Assembly: GCF_009805705.1 (NCBI RefSeq)
Contig: NZ_VSMB01000007.1
Location: 1 to 64,000 of the forward strand
Direction of reading: 5' to 3'
DNA from: Ruania rhizosphaerae
Lineage (GTDB): Bacteria > Actinomycetota > Actinomycetes > Actinomycetales > Beutenbergiaceae
DNA: 64,000 nucleotides
In this document: piece by piece, positions 27,023 through 34,797 of the stretch
Layout: each line of letters opens with the position of its first letter
How positions within the stretch are numbered: the first letter of the stretch is position 1
Notes under the pieces: generated by a model
Database searches by the model: none
Told to the model about the DNA's origin: nothing
Seen by the model: the letters and a program-made list of their open reading frames with translations, nothing else
Made by a program: the position numbers and the translations under genes

Positions 27023-28480
27023 ATGACCCTCACCTCTCGTCCCCGCGCCCGCTACCTGGCGCTTCTCGGCGTTCTCCCGCTGGCGCTCGCCGCATGCTCC
27101 TCCAGCGGTGACCCAGCCGACTCCACGCCGTCCACTTCGGCCTCCGAATCTGCCGAGGACACGGCACCCACGGAGCAAGCGACCGTCACGCCCCGCATCG
27201 TCATCACCTACGACGGTGGCCTCCAGGTCCTCGACGCCACCACCCTCGACGTGGTCTCCGACATCCCGCTCGAGGGCTTCAACCGGATCAACCCCGCCGG
27301 TGACGGCCGGCACGTCCTTGTCTCCACCACCGGCGGGTTTCAGGTGCTCGACGCCGGAACCTGGGGCGAACCGCACGGCGATCACGCCCACTACTACACC
27401 GCCGACCCGGCGCTCACCGATCTCGTCTACGAGGCCGACAAGCCCGGCCACGCCGTGGTCCATGCCGGGCGCACTGCGCTGTTCGACGACGGCACCGGCG
27501 AGATCGTGATCGTCGACTCCACCGAGATTGCCGACGGCGTCACGGACCATGCCCGTGAGCTCACCCTGCCCGCGGCACACCACGGGGTAGCGGTCGAGCT
27601 TTCCGATGGCACCCTGCTGGTGACCGACGGCACTGAGGATGAACGCTCCGGCGTCCGCGTGCTCGACGCCGACGGTGAGGAGATCGCCGCCATCGACGAC
27701 TGCCCGGGCGTCCACGGCGAGGCCACCGCGGCGGATGAGCATGTGGTGATCGGGTGCGAAGACGGTGTGGTGCTCTACGCCGATGGTGAGCTGACCAAGA
27801 TCGACAGCCCCGATGACTACGGCCGCATCGGCAACCAGGCCGGCTCCGAGGAGTCCGCGATCGTGCTCGGTGACTACAAGAGCGACCCCGACGCCGAGCT
27901 CGAGCGCCCGACCCGGATCTCCCTCATCAACACCGAGACCGGCGAACTGCAGCTCGTCGACCTGCCCTCCTCCTACACCTTCCGCTCCATCGCCCGCGGC
28001 GATGACGGCGAGGCACTCGTGCTGGGAACCGATGGGTCCCTCCACGTGATCGACGCCGAGAGCGGCGAGCTCACGCGCTCAATCGAGATCATGGACGCGT
28101 GGGAGGAGCCGCTGGACTGGCAGCAGCCCCGGCCCGCGATCCGGGTGCTCGACGGCACTGCCTACGTGAGTGACCCAGCCACCAACGAGATCCATGCCGT
28201 CGACATCGAGACCGGCGAGGTCTGGAACACCGCCACGCTCGAGGTCGCCCCGAACGAGATCACCCTCGTCTCCGGTGACGCACCGACCACCCACGATGAG
28301 GAAGGCGCTCACGAGGGTCACGACCATGGCGTTGAGGAAGAAGCCGACGGTCACGAGAGTGAGGCTGACGGTCACGATCACGACGCCGAGGCTGACGGCC
28401 ATGACCACGAGGCTGAAGCCGAGGGGCACGACCACGACACGGAGGGTGACGGTCATGACCACGAGCGCGAGAACGAGTGA
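27023..28480 (+). CDS. aztD: Zinc metallochaperone AztD-like lipoprotein
   Basis: A 485-residue lipoprotein with signal and lipobox LALAAC (Cys25). The body repeats short strands with ITYDGGLQVLDA and VSTTGGFQVLD, the beta-propeller build of AztD, which passes zinc to the binding protein AztC. The last 60 residues are a His/Asp/Glu-rich tail with repeated GHDH units, an evident metal-binding stretch. ATG 27023 gives a good signal peptide; an in-frame GTG at 26990 is possible. It overlaps the next gene by 4 bases. The upstream Zur box implies expression under zinc starvation. Confidence 0.82.
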   Translation: MTLTSRPRARYLALLGVLPLALAACSSSGDPADSTPSTSASESAEDTAPTEQATVTPRIVITYDGGLQVLDATTLDVVSDIPLEGFNRINPAGDGRHVLVSTTGGFQVLDAGTWGEPHGDHAHYYTADPALTDLVYEADKPGHAVVHAGRTALFDDGTGEIVIVDSTEIADGVTDHARELTLPAAHHGVAVELSDGTLLVTDGTEDERSGVRVLDADGEEIAAIDDCPGVHGEATAADEHVVIGCEDGVVLYADGELTKIDSPDDYGRIGNQAGSEESAIVLGDYKSDPDAELERPTRISLINTETGELQLVDLPSSYTFRSIARGDDGEALVLGTDGSLHVIDAESGELTRSIEIMDAWEEPLDWQQPRPAIRVLDGTAYVSDPATNEIHAVDIETGEVWNTATLEVAPNEITLVSGDAPTTHDEEGAHEGHDHGVEEEADGHESEADGHDHDAEADGHDHEAEAEGHDHDTEGDGHDHERENE

Positions 28481-29379
28481 CGTTGCCTGAGTTCTCCGGA
28501 CGGCGACGGCCGGTTCGCAGGGTGCGGGCCGCCGTCGCCGGCCTCGTGGTGCTTCCTCTCACCCTCGCCGCGTGCGCGGCGCCCGAACAGCCCGACGAGG
28601 TGAGCGTGCTGACTGCCTTCTACCCGCTGCAGTTCGTGGCCGAGCGGGTGGGTGGCGAGGAGGTGGAGGTCACCAGCCTCACCCCGCCCGGCGCCGATCC
28701 GCACAGCCTCGAGCTGGCGCCGTCGCAGGTGGTCGAGCTCGGGGAAGCCGATGTGGTGCTCTACACCTCGGGCCTGCAGGCCGCCGTGGATGATGCGATC
28801 GACAGCCAGCCCCCGCAGCGGGTGATCGACGCGTGGCAGGCGGCCGGGATCGAGGCCGACCTGCTCACCGAGGATCCGCACTTCTGGCTCGACCCGACGT
28901 TGCTGGCGCCGGTCGGTCTGGCCGTGGCAGAGGAACTGGGAGCAGCCGACCCTGACCACGCCGAGGAGTACACCGCGCGGGCCGAGGAGCTGACAGCCGA
29001 ACTAGAATCGCTCGACGCCGCCTACACCGACGGCCTCGACGGCTGCGGCGGCGCGCTGCTCGTTACCGCCCACGAAGCCTTCGGGTACCTTGCCGATCGC
29101 TACAACCTGCGGCAGGAAGGCATTGCCGGGATCGACCCGGAGAGGGAGGCCTCGCCGGCGCGCATGCGCGAGGTGGCGGCGCTGGTGGAGGAGTACGGGG
29201 TACAGACGCTGTACTTCGAGACCATCACCGCACCGGATGTCACCCTGGCACTGGCCGAGGAGGCCGGTGTCGAGACGGCCGTGCTCGACCCGTTGGAGAG
29301 CCCCCCGGATGAAGGTGACTACCTGAGCACCATGCGGGCCAACCTCGATGCGCTCGAGAGCGGCCTGGTGTGCGAGTGA
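28477..29379 (+). CDS. Zinc ABC transporter binding lipoprotein (ZnuA/AztC-like)
   Basis: A 300-residue cluster A-I solute-binding protein with lipobox TLAAC (Cys33). Zinc ligands expected for the family are in ADPHSLE (H76), HFWLD and VTAHEAFGYL, with an acidic residue near ETI. The mobile His-rich loop of ZnuA is absent; the His-rich tail of the preceding AztD-like protein may replace it. It is coupled to that gene (GTGA overlap). The permease and ATPase that should complete the transporter are not in this window. Confidence 0.88.
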   Translation: MTLPEFSGRRRPVRRVRAAVAGLVVLPLTLAACAAPEQPDEVSVLTAFYPLQFVAERVGGEEVEVTSLTPPGADPHSLELAPSQVVELGEADVVLYTSGLQAAVDDAIDSQPPQRVIDAWQAAGIEADLLTEDPHFWLDPTLLAPVGLAVAEELGAADPDHAEEYTARAEELTAELESLDAAYTDGLDGCGGALLVTAHEAFGYLADRYNLRQEGIAGIDPEREASPARMREVAALVEEYGVQTLYFETITAPDVTLALAEEAGVETAVLDPLESPPDEGDYLSTMRANLDALESGLVCE

Positions 29380-29573
29380 CGTTCGGCCACTGACGCCTCC
29401 GAGGGGTAGGGGCTGGTGCCGTCGAGGCGCCAGCCCCGTCGTCGCTGCGGACTTGTGCAGCGCGGTCGGTGCGGACCGGCAGCAATGAACCCGTGACAGG
29501 CAGGCGGTATCGTCCCGCTCGACCGAGGAGCGGACCATCTGCGCCGCGCCGCCGTTCGATCCACGGAGTTCCC

Positions 29574-30044
29574 ATGACCCGCCAGCCTGGTCCGCCGGAT
29601 GAGGCCACGCTCCGCGCGTGGCTCGCGATCGCCGTCGAGGAAGCCCGCACCGGGCTGGCCGAAGGTGGGGTGCCGATCGGCGCCGCGCTGATATCCGCCG
29701 AGGGTGAGGTGCTCGGCCGCGGCCACAACCGGCGTGTGCAGGACGGCGACCCCTCGTCGCACGGTGAGACCGACGCCTTCCGCAATGCGGGCCGGCAGCG
29801 CAGCTACCGCGGCACCACGATGGTCACCACGCTCTCGCCCTGCTGGTACTGCACCGGCCTGATCCGGCAGTTCGGGATCTCCCGGGTGGTGGTGGGCGAG
29901 TCCACCACCTTCACCGGCGGTCACGCCGAGCTCGAGGCGCTCGGCGTTGAGGTGATCGTGCTCGAGGACGCCGAGTGCATCGCGATGATGCGCGGGTTCA
30001 TCGCCGACCACCCTGACATCTGGAACGAGGACATCGGCGAATGA
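29574..30044 (+). CDS. Cytosine/nucleoside deaminase
   Basis: A 156-residue zinc deaminase. The zinc and proton-shuttle motif is SHGETDAF and the Cys pair is TLSPCWYC. TLSPCxxCT and the C-terminal FIADHPDIWNEDIGE closely follow yeast-type cytosine deaminase, which turns cytosine to uracil. A related nucleobase could also be the substrate. ATG 29574 has a GGAG Shine-Dalgarno. It is probably separate from the zinc operon, although it is itself a zinc enzyme. Confidence 0.83.
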   Translation: MTRQPGPPDEATLRAWLAIAVEEARTGLAEGGVPIGAALISAEGEVLGRGHNRRVQDGDPSSHGETDAFRNAGRQRSYRGTTMVTTLSPCWYCTGLIRQFGISRVVVGESTTFTGGHAELEALGVEVIVLEDAECIAMMRGFIADHPDIWNEDIGE

Positions 30045-30105
30045 GCGAGCCCGCTCGCTGTTGTCGACGGTAGTGGCGGGGCAGCTGGTGGAGGGAACCG
30101 CGCTG

Positions 30106-30166
30106 CGGTAGGTGCCATTGGTCGTCGCTGTGGTCACGCTGAGTCGACGAGAAGTGGCGCCTACCG
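30106..30166. repeat. Dispersed palindrome family B, copy 3
   Basis: Arms of 22 bases (30106-30127 and 30145-30166) pair at 18 positions; core cggtaggtgcca...tcgtcg. It lies between the convergent deaminase and rpmJ genes. Confidence 0.75.
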
Positions 30167-30205
30167 TCGGTTCACGCGGCGTGAGGGACGCCGTCGTTGG
30201 CCTCG

Positions 30206-30328
30206 TCAGCCCTGGCGTGCCTTCAGTCGCGGGTTCTTCTTGTTGATGACGTAGGTCTTGCCGCGGCGGCGGACCACGATGGAGCCGGGCTGATTCTTGA
30301 GCGAGCGCAGCGAGGCGCGGACCTTCAT
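30206..30328 (-). CDS. rpmJ: 50S ribosomal protein L36, zinc-free form
   Basis: A 40-residue L36 without any of the Cys/His zinc ligands ([20 protein letters not shown] at the start), the YkgO-type paralog. Such C-minus copies replace zinc-binding L36 when zinc is scarce, freeing metal. It is the last gene of rpmB-rpmG-rpsN-rpmJ, 79 bases after rpsN. Confidence 0.92.
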   Translation of the reverse strand: MKVRASLRSLKNQPGSIVVRRRGKTYVINKKNPRLKARQG

Positions 30329-30407
30329 GAGTACTCCGTATGTTGTGACGCGGTCGGGGAGACCGGATCTGGCTGCCAGGTAGCTCTGAGCGATGGAGCC
30401 TTCAGGG

Positions 30408-30713
30408 CTACCAGCTGGACTTGGTGATTCCGGGCAGTTCGCCGCGCAGGGCCATCTCCCGCAATCGGACGCGGGAGAGGCCGAACTTGCGTAGGTGCCC
30501 GCGCGGGCGGCCGTCGGCCACGTCGCGGTTGCGCACGCGGGTGGGACTGGCATCACGCGGGAGCTTGTGCAGGGCGCGCATGGCGGCCTCGCGCTCCTCG
30601 TCGCTGCGGTGGGGGTCCACCGAGGCCTTCTTCAGCTCGGCGCGCACGGCGGCGTACCGGGCCACGGTCTCCTTGCGCTGCTCGTTCTTGGCCACCTTCG
30701 AGGACTTGGCCAT
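30408..30713 (-). CDS. rpsN: 30S ribosomal protein S14, zinc-free form
   Basis: A 101-residue S14 of the long type with no cysteine ([15 protein letters not shown] start, [17 protein letters not shown] and LPGITKSSW end). Zinc-binding S14 is about 61 residues with CxxC pairs. Its ATG overlaps the rpmG stop codon. Part of the Zur-controlled ribosomal operon. Confidence 0.95.
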   Translation of the reverse strand: MAKSSKVAKNEQRKETVARYAAVRAELKKASVDPHRSDEEREAAMRALHKLPRDASPTRVRNRDVADGRPRGHLRKFGLSRVRLREMALRGELPGITKSSW

Positions 30714-30883
30714 CAGCGGGTCTCCTCGAACTCGACGTGGCGGCGGATCTTCGGGTCGTACTTCGTGAGCACGAGCCGATCGGGGTTGTTGCGGCGGTTC
30801 TTCTCGGTGATGTACCGCACGCCGGTGCCGGCGGTCGATTCGATCACGACCTTCGGGCGCACATCGCTGGACTTCTTGGCCAT
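30713..30883 (-). CDS. rpmG: 50S ribosomal protein L33, zinc-free form
   Basis: A 56-residue L33 read from ATG 30883: [19 protein letters not shown], then [14 protein letters not shown] and the end [10 protein letters not shown]. No cysteine is present, so the zinc ribbon is missing. It overlaps both neighbours by one base (TGATG), showing tight coupling with rpmB and rpsN. Confidence 0.95.
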   Translation of the reverse strand: MAKKSSDVRPKVVIESTAGTGVRYITEKNRRNNPDRLVLTKYDPKIRRHVEFEETR

Positions 30884-31119
30884 CAGATGCGCTCCCCTCG
30901 TGCCTGAATGCGGGAGATAGCGGACTCGATGCCGATCGCGTCGATGGTCTTGATCGCGCGGGCGCTCAGCCGCAATGTGACCTTCCGGCGCAGGCTCGGC
31001 ACCCAGTAGGTGCGCTTCTGGATGTTCGGGTTGAAGCGGCGTGAGGTGCGCCGGTGGGAGTGGGAGATCGTGTTGCCGAATCTCGGCACCGCTCCGGTGA
31101 GTTGGCAGTGTGCAGACAT
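30883..31119 (-). CDS. rpmB: 50S ribosomal protein L28, paralog
   Basis: A 78-residue L28 with [19 protein letters not shown] and [13 protein letters not shown]. Only one cysteine remains, so no zinc ribbon. It heads the operon and its ATG sits 6 bases after a TATTAT -10 element overlapped by a Zur box, so the mRNA is probably leaderless and shut off when zinc is plentiful. The housekeeping copy should lie elsewhere. Confidence 0.94.
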   Translation of the reverse strand: MSAHCQLTGAVPRFGNTISHSHRRTSRRFNPNIQKRTYWVPSLRRKVTLRLSARAIKTIDAIGIESAISRIQARGERI

Positions 31120-31125
31120 GAGACC

Positions 31126-31131
31126 ATAATA
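31126..31131 (-). promoter_or_regulatory. Leaderless -10 element for rpmB operon
   Basis: TATTAT ends 6 bases before the rpmB ATG. It touches the Zur box, so bound Zur would block RNA polymerase directly. Confidence 0.6.
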
Positions 31132-31144
31132 GGAATCATTCTCA
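31130..31144. promoter_or_regulatory. Zur box between rpmB operon and COG0523 gene
   Basis: TAGGAATCATTCTCA; the other strand reads TGAGAATGATTCCTA, fitting TGAnAATGATTnTCA. One box between the two divergent genes could serve both. Confidence 0.78.
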
Positions 31145-31179
31145 TCCTTGTCCATCTCCCGTTCCCAGCAAGGAGTCCC

Positions 31180-32304
31180 ATGTCAGCGTCGGTACGCCCC
31201 GTGGCCGTGCTCGCCACGATCGATCCCGTCGACCGGGAGGTCGCCCTGCTCAGCGCGCTCGCTGACCGGCCGGACGTGCCGGCGCTCGTCCACGACATCG
31301 ATATCGAGGGTGACCAGGCCCGGCTGCGTCGCCGGGTGCTGCGCGGTCAGGACGTCGTCGAGGACGAGTGGGTGGAGTTGGAGCACGTCTGCCCCTCCTG
31401 CGCGGTTCGTGAGGATGCCGGACCAACCGTTGCCCGGCTCGTGCGCGCCGACGGCGTCGCGGGCGTTCTGCTCGCGCTACCACCCGGGGCGGAACTGCTC
31501 CCCGCCACCGCTGGGTTGACGGCCTCCCTTGCCGAGGCGGATGCACCGGGGGTGGTGGCCGCCGGCATCTGCTGCGTTGCGGCCGGGGTGCTTCCTGCCG
31601 CGCTGCTCGGTGAGGAGCAAGTCGCGGACCGGCAGATCGCGATCGCTCCCGACGACGATCGTGCAGTGGCCGAGGTGGTGCTCGGCCAGCTGCCGCCTGC
31701 CGATCTGGTGATCCTCGACGGCGGAGCCCAGGGTCAGGGCCGTGACCTCGCCGATGCCTTGCGTCGCCACGGCAGCGAGCTGGTCACCGACATGCACGCC
31801 GACTGGCTCACCAGCGCGCTCTCGCTCCGACATGACCTCACCCACGCCGAGGCGCACCTGCATGCCACCAGCGCCAGCCCCGGTGTCGGTGCGGGGAACG
31901 CGCGGGTGGACGACCACGGATGGGTGAGCGAGTCCTCGGACGTGTGGACTCTCGACCTGCACACCCCGGTGGCGCTGCACCCGGGCAGGCTGCTGCAGCA
32001 GATCGACGCCGTCGCGAATGGGCCCCGGGTGATCTGGGGCCGGTTCTGGGTGCCGAATAGGCCCGACTCCGTGTGCGGGCTCTACGGTGGCGGGCGGCAG
32101 ATCTCGGTCGGCATCGCCGATGCCTGGGGCAACCAGGAGTGCAGCACCCGATGGTTGGTCGTGGGTGCCGGGCCGGGCCGGGACGAGGTGCTCGCCGCCT
32201 TCGAGCGCGCCGTCCTCACCTCCGAGGAGGAGGCGGCCGGGTTGCTGCCGTGGTTGGACCGGGCCGACCCCCTCGAGCCCTACCTCGGGGCGCGCTCTGC
32301 ATGA
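31180..32304 (+). CDS. COG0523/CobW-like protein without P-loop
   Basis: A 374-residue protein of the COG0523 metallochaperone group, whose zinc branch delivers zinc during starvation. EHVCPSCAVREDA matches the region of the CxCC metal motif (here CxxC), and the C-terminal half (GRFWVPNRPDSV, ADAWGNQE) is the CobW C-terminal domain. The N terminus reads AVLATIDPVDRE where a GxxGxGK nucleotide loop should be, so it cannot bind GTP in the usual way. AAGGAG precedes ATG 31180. The shared Zur box points to a zinc role. Confidence 0.8.
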   Translation: MSASVRPVAVLATIDPVDREVALLSALADRPDVPALVHDIDIEGDQARLRRRVLRGQDVVEDEWVELEHVCPSCAVREDAGPTVARLVRADGVAGVLLALPPGAELLPATAGLTASLAEADAPGVVAAGICCVAAGVLPAALLGEEQVADRQIAIAPDDDRAVAEVVLGQLPPADLVILDGGAQGQGRDLADALRRHGSELVTDMHADWLTSALSLRHDLTHAEAHLHATSASPGVGAGNARVDDHGWVSESSDVWTLDLHTPVALHPGRLLQQIDAVANGPRVIWGRFWVPNRPDSVCGLYGGGRQISVGIADAWGNQECSTRWLVVGAGPGRDEVLAAFERAVLTSEEEAAGLLPWLDRADPLEPYLGARSA

Positions 32305-32393
32305 GGGCGACGCATGTTCCGGCCGGCCGCCGGCTCCACCCGAGCGCTCCCCGAGACAGACATCGCGTCCTGGGGCGTCAGGAGACTGTCTAC

Positions 32394-32432
32394 GCGGTTG
32401 CGGGCAGTCACGTCACGACTGCTCGCAACCGC
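32394..32432. terminator. Bidirectional hairpin terminator
   Basis: A 16-base stem with one mismatch (32394-32409 with 32417-32432) and 7-base loop, between the convergent COG0523 and MaoC genes. Confidence 0.75.
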
Positions 32433-32456
32433 ACAGTGCCACGTCCGAAGCGCGGC

Positions 32457-33380
32457 TCAGGGCAGCGGCGTGAGGGCGCCATGGAAATGACGCTTCCCGG
32501 ATTGCTCGTTCCACCCGGCGTACTGCATCGACCCGCCCTCACGCCGCAGCGACAGGGCGACGGTCGAGGGCAATAGCACCGGCTTGCCGAAGCTGACGTC
32601 CCACGTGAACGCCTCCGACGGGCTCACACGTGCCGCATCGACCGCGGCCAGCGCCCGTGCTGCCGTGTACATCCCGTGCGCGATCGCCCGCGGGAAGCCG
32701 AACGCCTTCGCCGTCAACGCGCTCAGGTGGATCGGGTTCCGGTCCCCGGAGACCTGCGCGTACCGGCGGCCGGTATCCCGCGCCAGGCGCCACCGGACGG
32801 CGGGCTCACCGTAGCCCTCCGGCCACGGGTCGCTCGACGTCGCCGAGTCCGTCTCCAGTAGCGCCAGGCCCGGCAGCGTCTGCCCCTTGGCGAGATAGGT
32901 CGAGCGCCCGGTCCACGCCGGGTCGACGTCCTCGGAGCGGGTGACCTCCACCACCAGATCCACCTGCGTGCCGGAGCGGTGCGCCCGCAGTCGCTCCGCC
33001 CACGCCCGGACGGTCAGCTCGTCGCCTATCCGCACCGGCTCCCGCTGACGCACCGAATTCGCCACGTGCACCATCCCCAGCAGCGGCAGCGGGAAGTCAT
33101 CCCGGGCCATCACCGCCATCGCCAGCCCGAACCCGGTCACGTGCACGAAGCCGGCGGGCAGCACATCACTGGCCGGCTCACCGAGCAGGTGCTGGTAGGC
33201 GGTCAGCTGTTCAGCGTCCGGTCGCACGCCGTCCACGCGGTAGGTGACCTGCGGCGTCGTGGTCGGACCACGACCGGGCGCGCGCACCATCAGCCTGGCG
33301 GACTTCGCCAGGGCGTTCGCATACAGGCCGCCGAGGCCAGGGACCGCGGAGAGCAGCTTCTCGGTGGCCGGTGCGCTCAT
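32457..33380 (-). CDS. MaoC-type (R)-specific hydratase/dehydratase
   Basis: A 307-residue double hot-dog enzyme. The C-terminal half has the hydratase 2 motif YAQVSGDRNPIHLSALTAKAFGF with catalytic Asp and His. It should add or remove water at 3-hydroxyacyl/enoyl thioesters. It lies 70 bases after a FabG4-type reductase, matching the HtdX-FabG4 pair of mycobacteria (Rv0241c-Rv0242c). Confidence 0.88.
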   Translation of the reverse strand: MSAPATEKLLSAVPGLGGLYANALAKSARLMVRAPGRGPTTTPQVTYRVDGVRPDAEQLTAYQHLLGEPASDVLPAGFVHVTGFGLAMAVMARDDFPLPLLGMVHVANSVRQREPVRIGDELTVRAWAERLRAHRSGTQVDLVVEVTRSEDVDPAWTGRSTYLAKGQTLPGLALLETDSATSSDPWPEGYGEPAVRWRLARDTGRRYAQVSGDRNPIHLSALTAKAFGFPRAIAHGMYTAARALAAVDAARVSPSEAFTWDVSFGKPVLLPSTVALSLRREGGSMQYAGWNEQSGKRHFHGALTPLP

Positions 33381-33450
33381 GGTGTCCTCCAGGCCACGGT
33401 GCGGGGTGAGCCGCGTCGGCTACCGTCCTCGACTGCGCCGAGACCGAGCA

Positions 33451-34797
33451 TCACTGGCCCACCAGGTTCTGCCCGCACACCCGCAGCACCTCGCCGTTGA
33501 TCCCACCCGCCTGCGGGGAGAGCAGGAACGCGATCGTCTCGGCCACGTCCACCGGTAGCCCGCCCTGCTGCAGCGAGTTCGCACGCCGGGCGATCTGGCG
33601 CGGAACCGGCGGGATCTTCGCCGTCATCTCGGTCTCGATGAAACCGGGCGCCACTGCGTTCGCGGTCCCGCCCTGCTCGGCGAGCCGTGGTGCCAGCGCG
33701 CGGGTCATCCCGATCACCGCCGCCTTCGTGTACCCGTAGTTCGTCTGCCCACGGTTGCCGGCGATGCCCGACGTCGAGGCGAGTGAGACCAGCCGCAGCC
33801 CCTCCGGTCCGAGGTCGTCTGCCGCCAGCAGTTGCTCGTTGATCCGCAGCTGCGCGGCGATGTTCACCGCCACGACCGCATCCCACTTCTCGGGTGTCAT
33901 ATTCGCGAGCATCTTGTCGCGCAGGATCCCGGCGTTGTGCACGACGGCGTCCAGTCGCCCGTGCCGGGAGCGCGCCAGTTCCAGGATCCGCTGACCTGCG
34001 TCCTCGGACGTGATGTCGAGCTGCAACGCCGTCCCGTGCACCGTGTTCATCACCTCGGCAAGCTGCTCACCCGAGGCCGGCATGTCCACCCCGATCACGT
34101 GCGCGCCGTCCCGCGCGAGCACCTGTGCGATCGCCGCACCGATGCCGCGGGCGGCACCTGTCACGACGGCGACCCTCCCCTCCAGGGGACGTGTCCAGTC
34201 CGCTGGGGTTGCGCCGTCGGGCGTGGTCACGTGGATGAACTGACCCGAGACGAAGGCCGACCGGGCCGAGAGCAGGAAGCGCAGTGCCCCGGCGACGCTC
34301 GGGGAGTCGGAAGGGACGCCGTCGGAGATCACGATCCCGTTGCCGGTGCCACCGGCCCGCAACTCCTTGGCCACCGACCGCAGGAATCCATCCACGCCGT
34401 GGCGGGCGGCCGCGACCTGCGGCTCGGCTCCCTCGGCGGGCCGGGAGATGGTGACCACCCGGCCGCTGGGAGCCAGTGAACGCAGCGCACCGCCGAGGGC
34501 GAGGGCGAAGTCGCTCATCTGCTCCGGGTGCTCGAGTTCGGTCAGCACCAGCACGAGTGCCCCGACCTCATGCTGCGGGAGCGTGCGGTGCACGTCCAGA
34601 TCCCAGCTGAGCAGCGCCTCGGCCGTGGCGTCGGCCTGTGCCCCGGTACCCAGGAGCAGGACCGGTCCGGGCAGGAGCGGGTGGTCCACGGCGTCGGTGT
34701 TGGTGCGGCGCAGCCGGGCGGGCCGGGGCAGGCCGAGCGTCTTCGCCACCTGTTGGGTGGCTCCGGAATTGACGAGGTCGAGGTAGGTGTCGCTCAT
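33451..34797 (-). CDS. FabG4-type 3-oxoacyl reductase
   Basis: A 448-residue short-chain dehydrogenase of the high-molecular-weight FabG4 type. The N-terminal 200 residues form a degenerate Rossmann domain (PGPVLLLGTGAQADAT). The C-terminal half is catalytic, with TGAARGIG near residue 210, NAG, and the Ser-Tyr-Lys triad in SLASTSGIAG...YGYTKAAV. It reduces 3-oxoacyl thioesters with NAD(P)H. ATG 34797 overlaps the thiolase stop (TGATG). Upstream sequence in the same frame is the thiolase gene read out of frame. Confidence 0.92.
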   Translation of the reverse strand: MSDTYLDLVNSGATQQVAKTLGLPRPARLRRTNTDAVDHPLLPGPVLLLGTGAQADATAEALLSWDLDVHRTLPQHEVGALVLVLTELEHPEQMSDFALALGGALRSLAPSGRVVTISRPAEGAEPQVAAARHGVDGFLRSVAKELRAGGTGNGIVISDGVPSDSPSVAGALRFLLSARSAFVSGQFIHVTTPDGATPADWTRPLEGRVAVVTGAARGIGAAIAQVLARDGAHVIGVDMPASGEQLAEVMNTVHGTALQLDITSEDAGQRILELARSRHGRLDAVVHNAGILRDKMLANMTPEKWDAVVAVNIAAQLRINEQLLAADDLGPEGLRLVSLASTSGIAGNRGQTNYGYTKAAVIGMTRALAPRLAEQGGTANAVAPGFIETEMTAKIPPVPRQIARRANSLQQGGLPVDVAETIAFLLSPQAGGINGEVLRVCGQNLVGQ

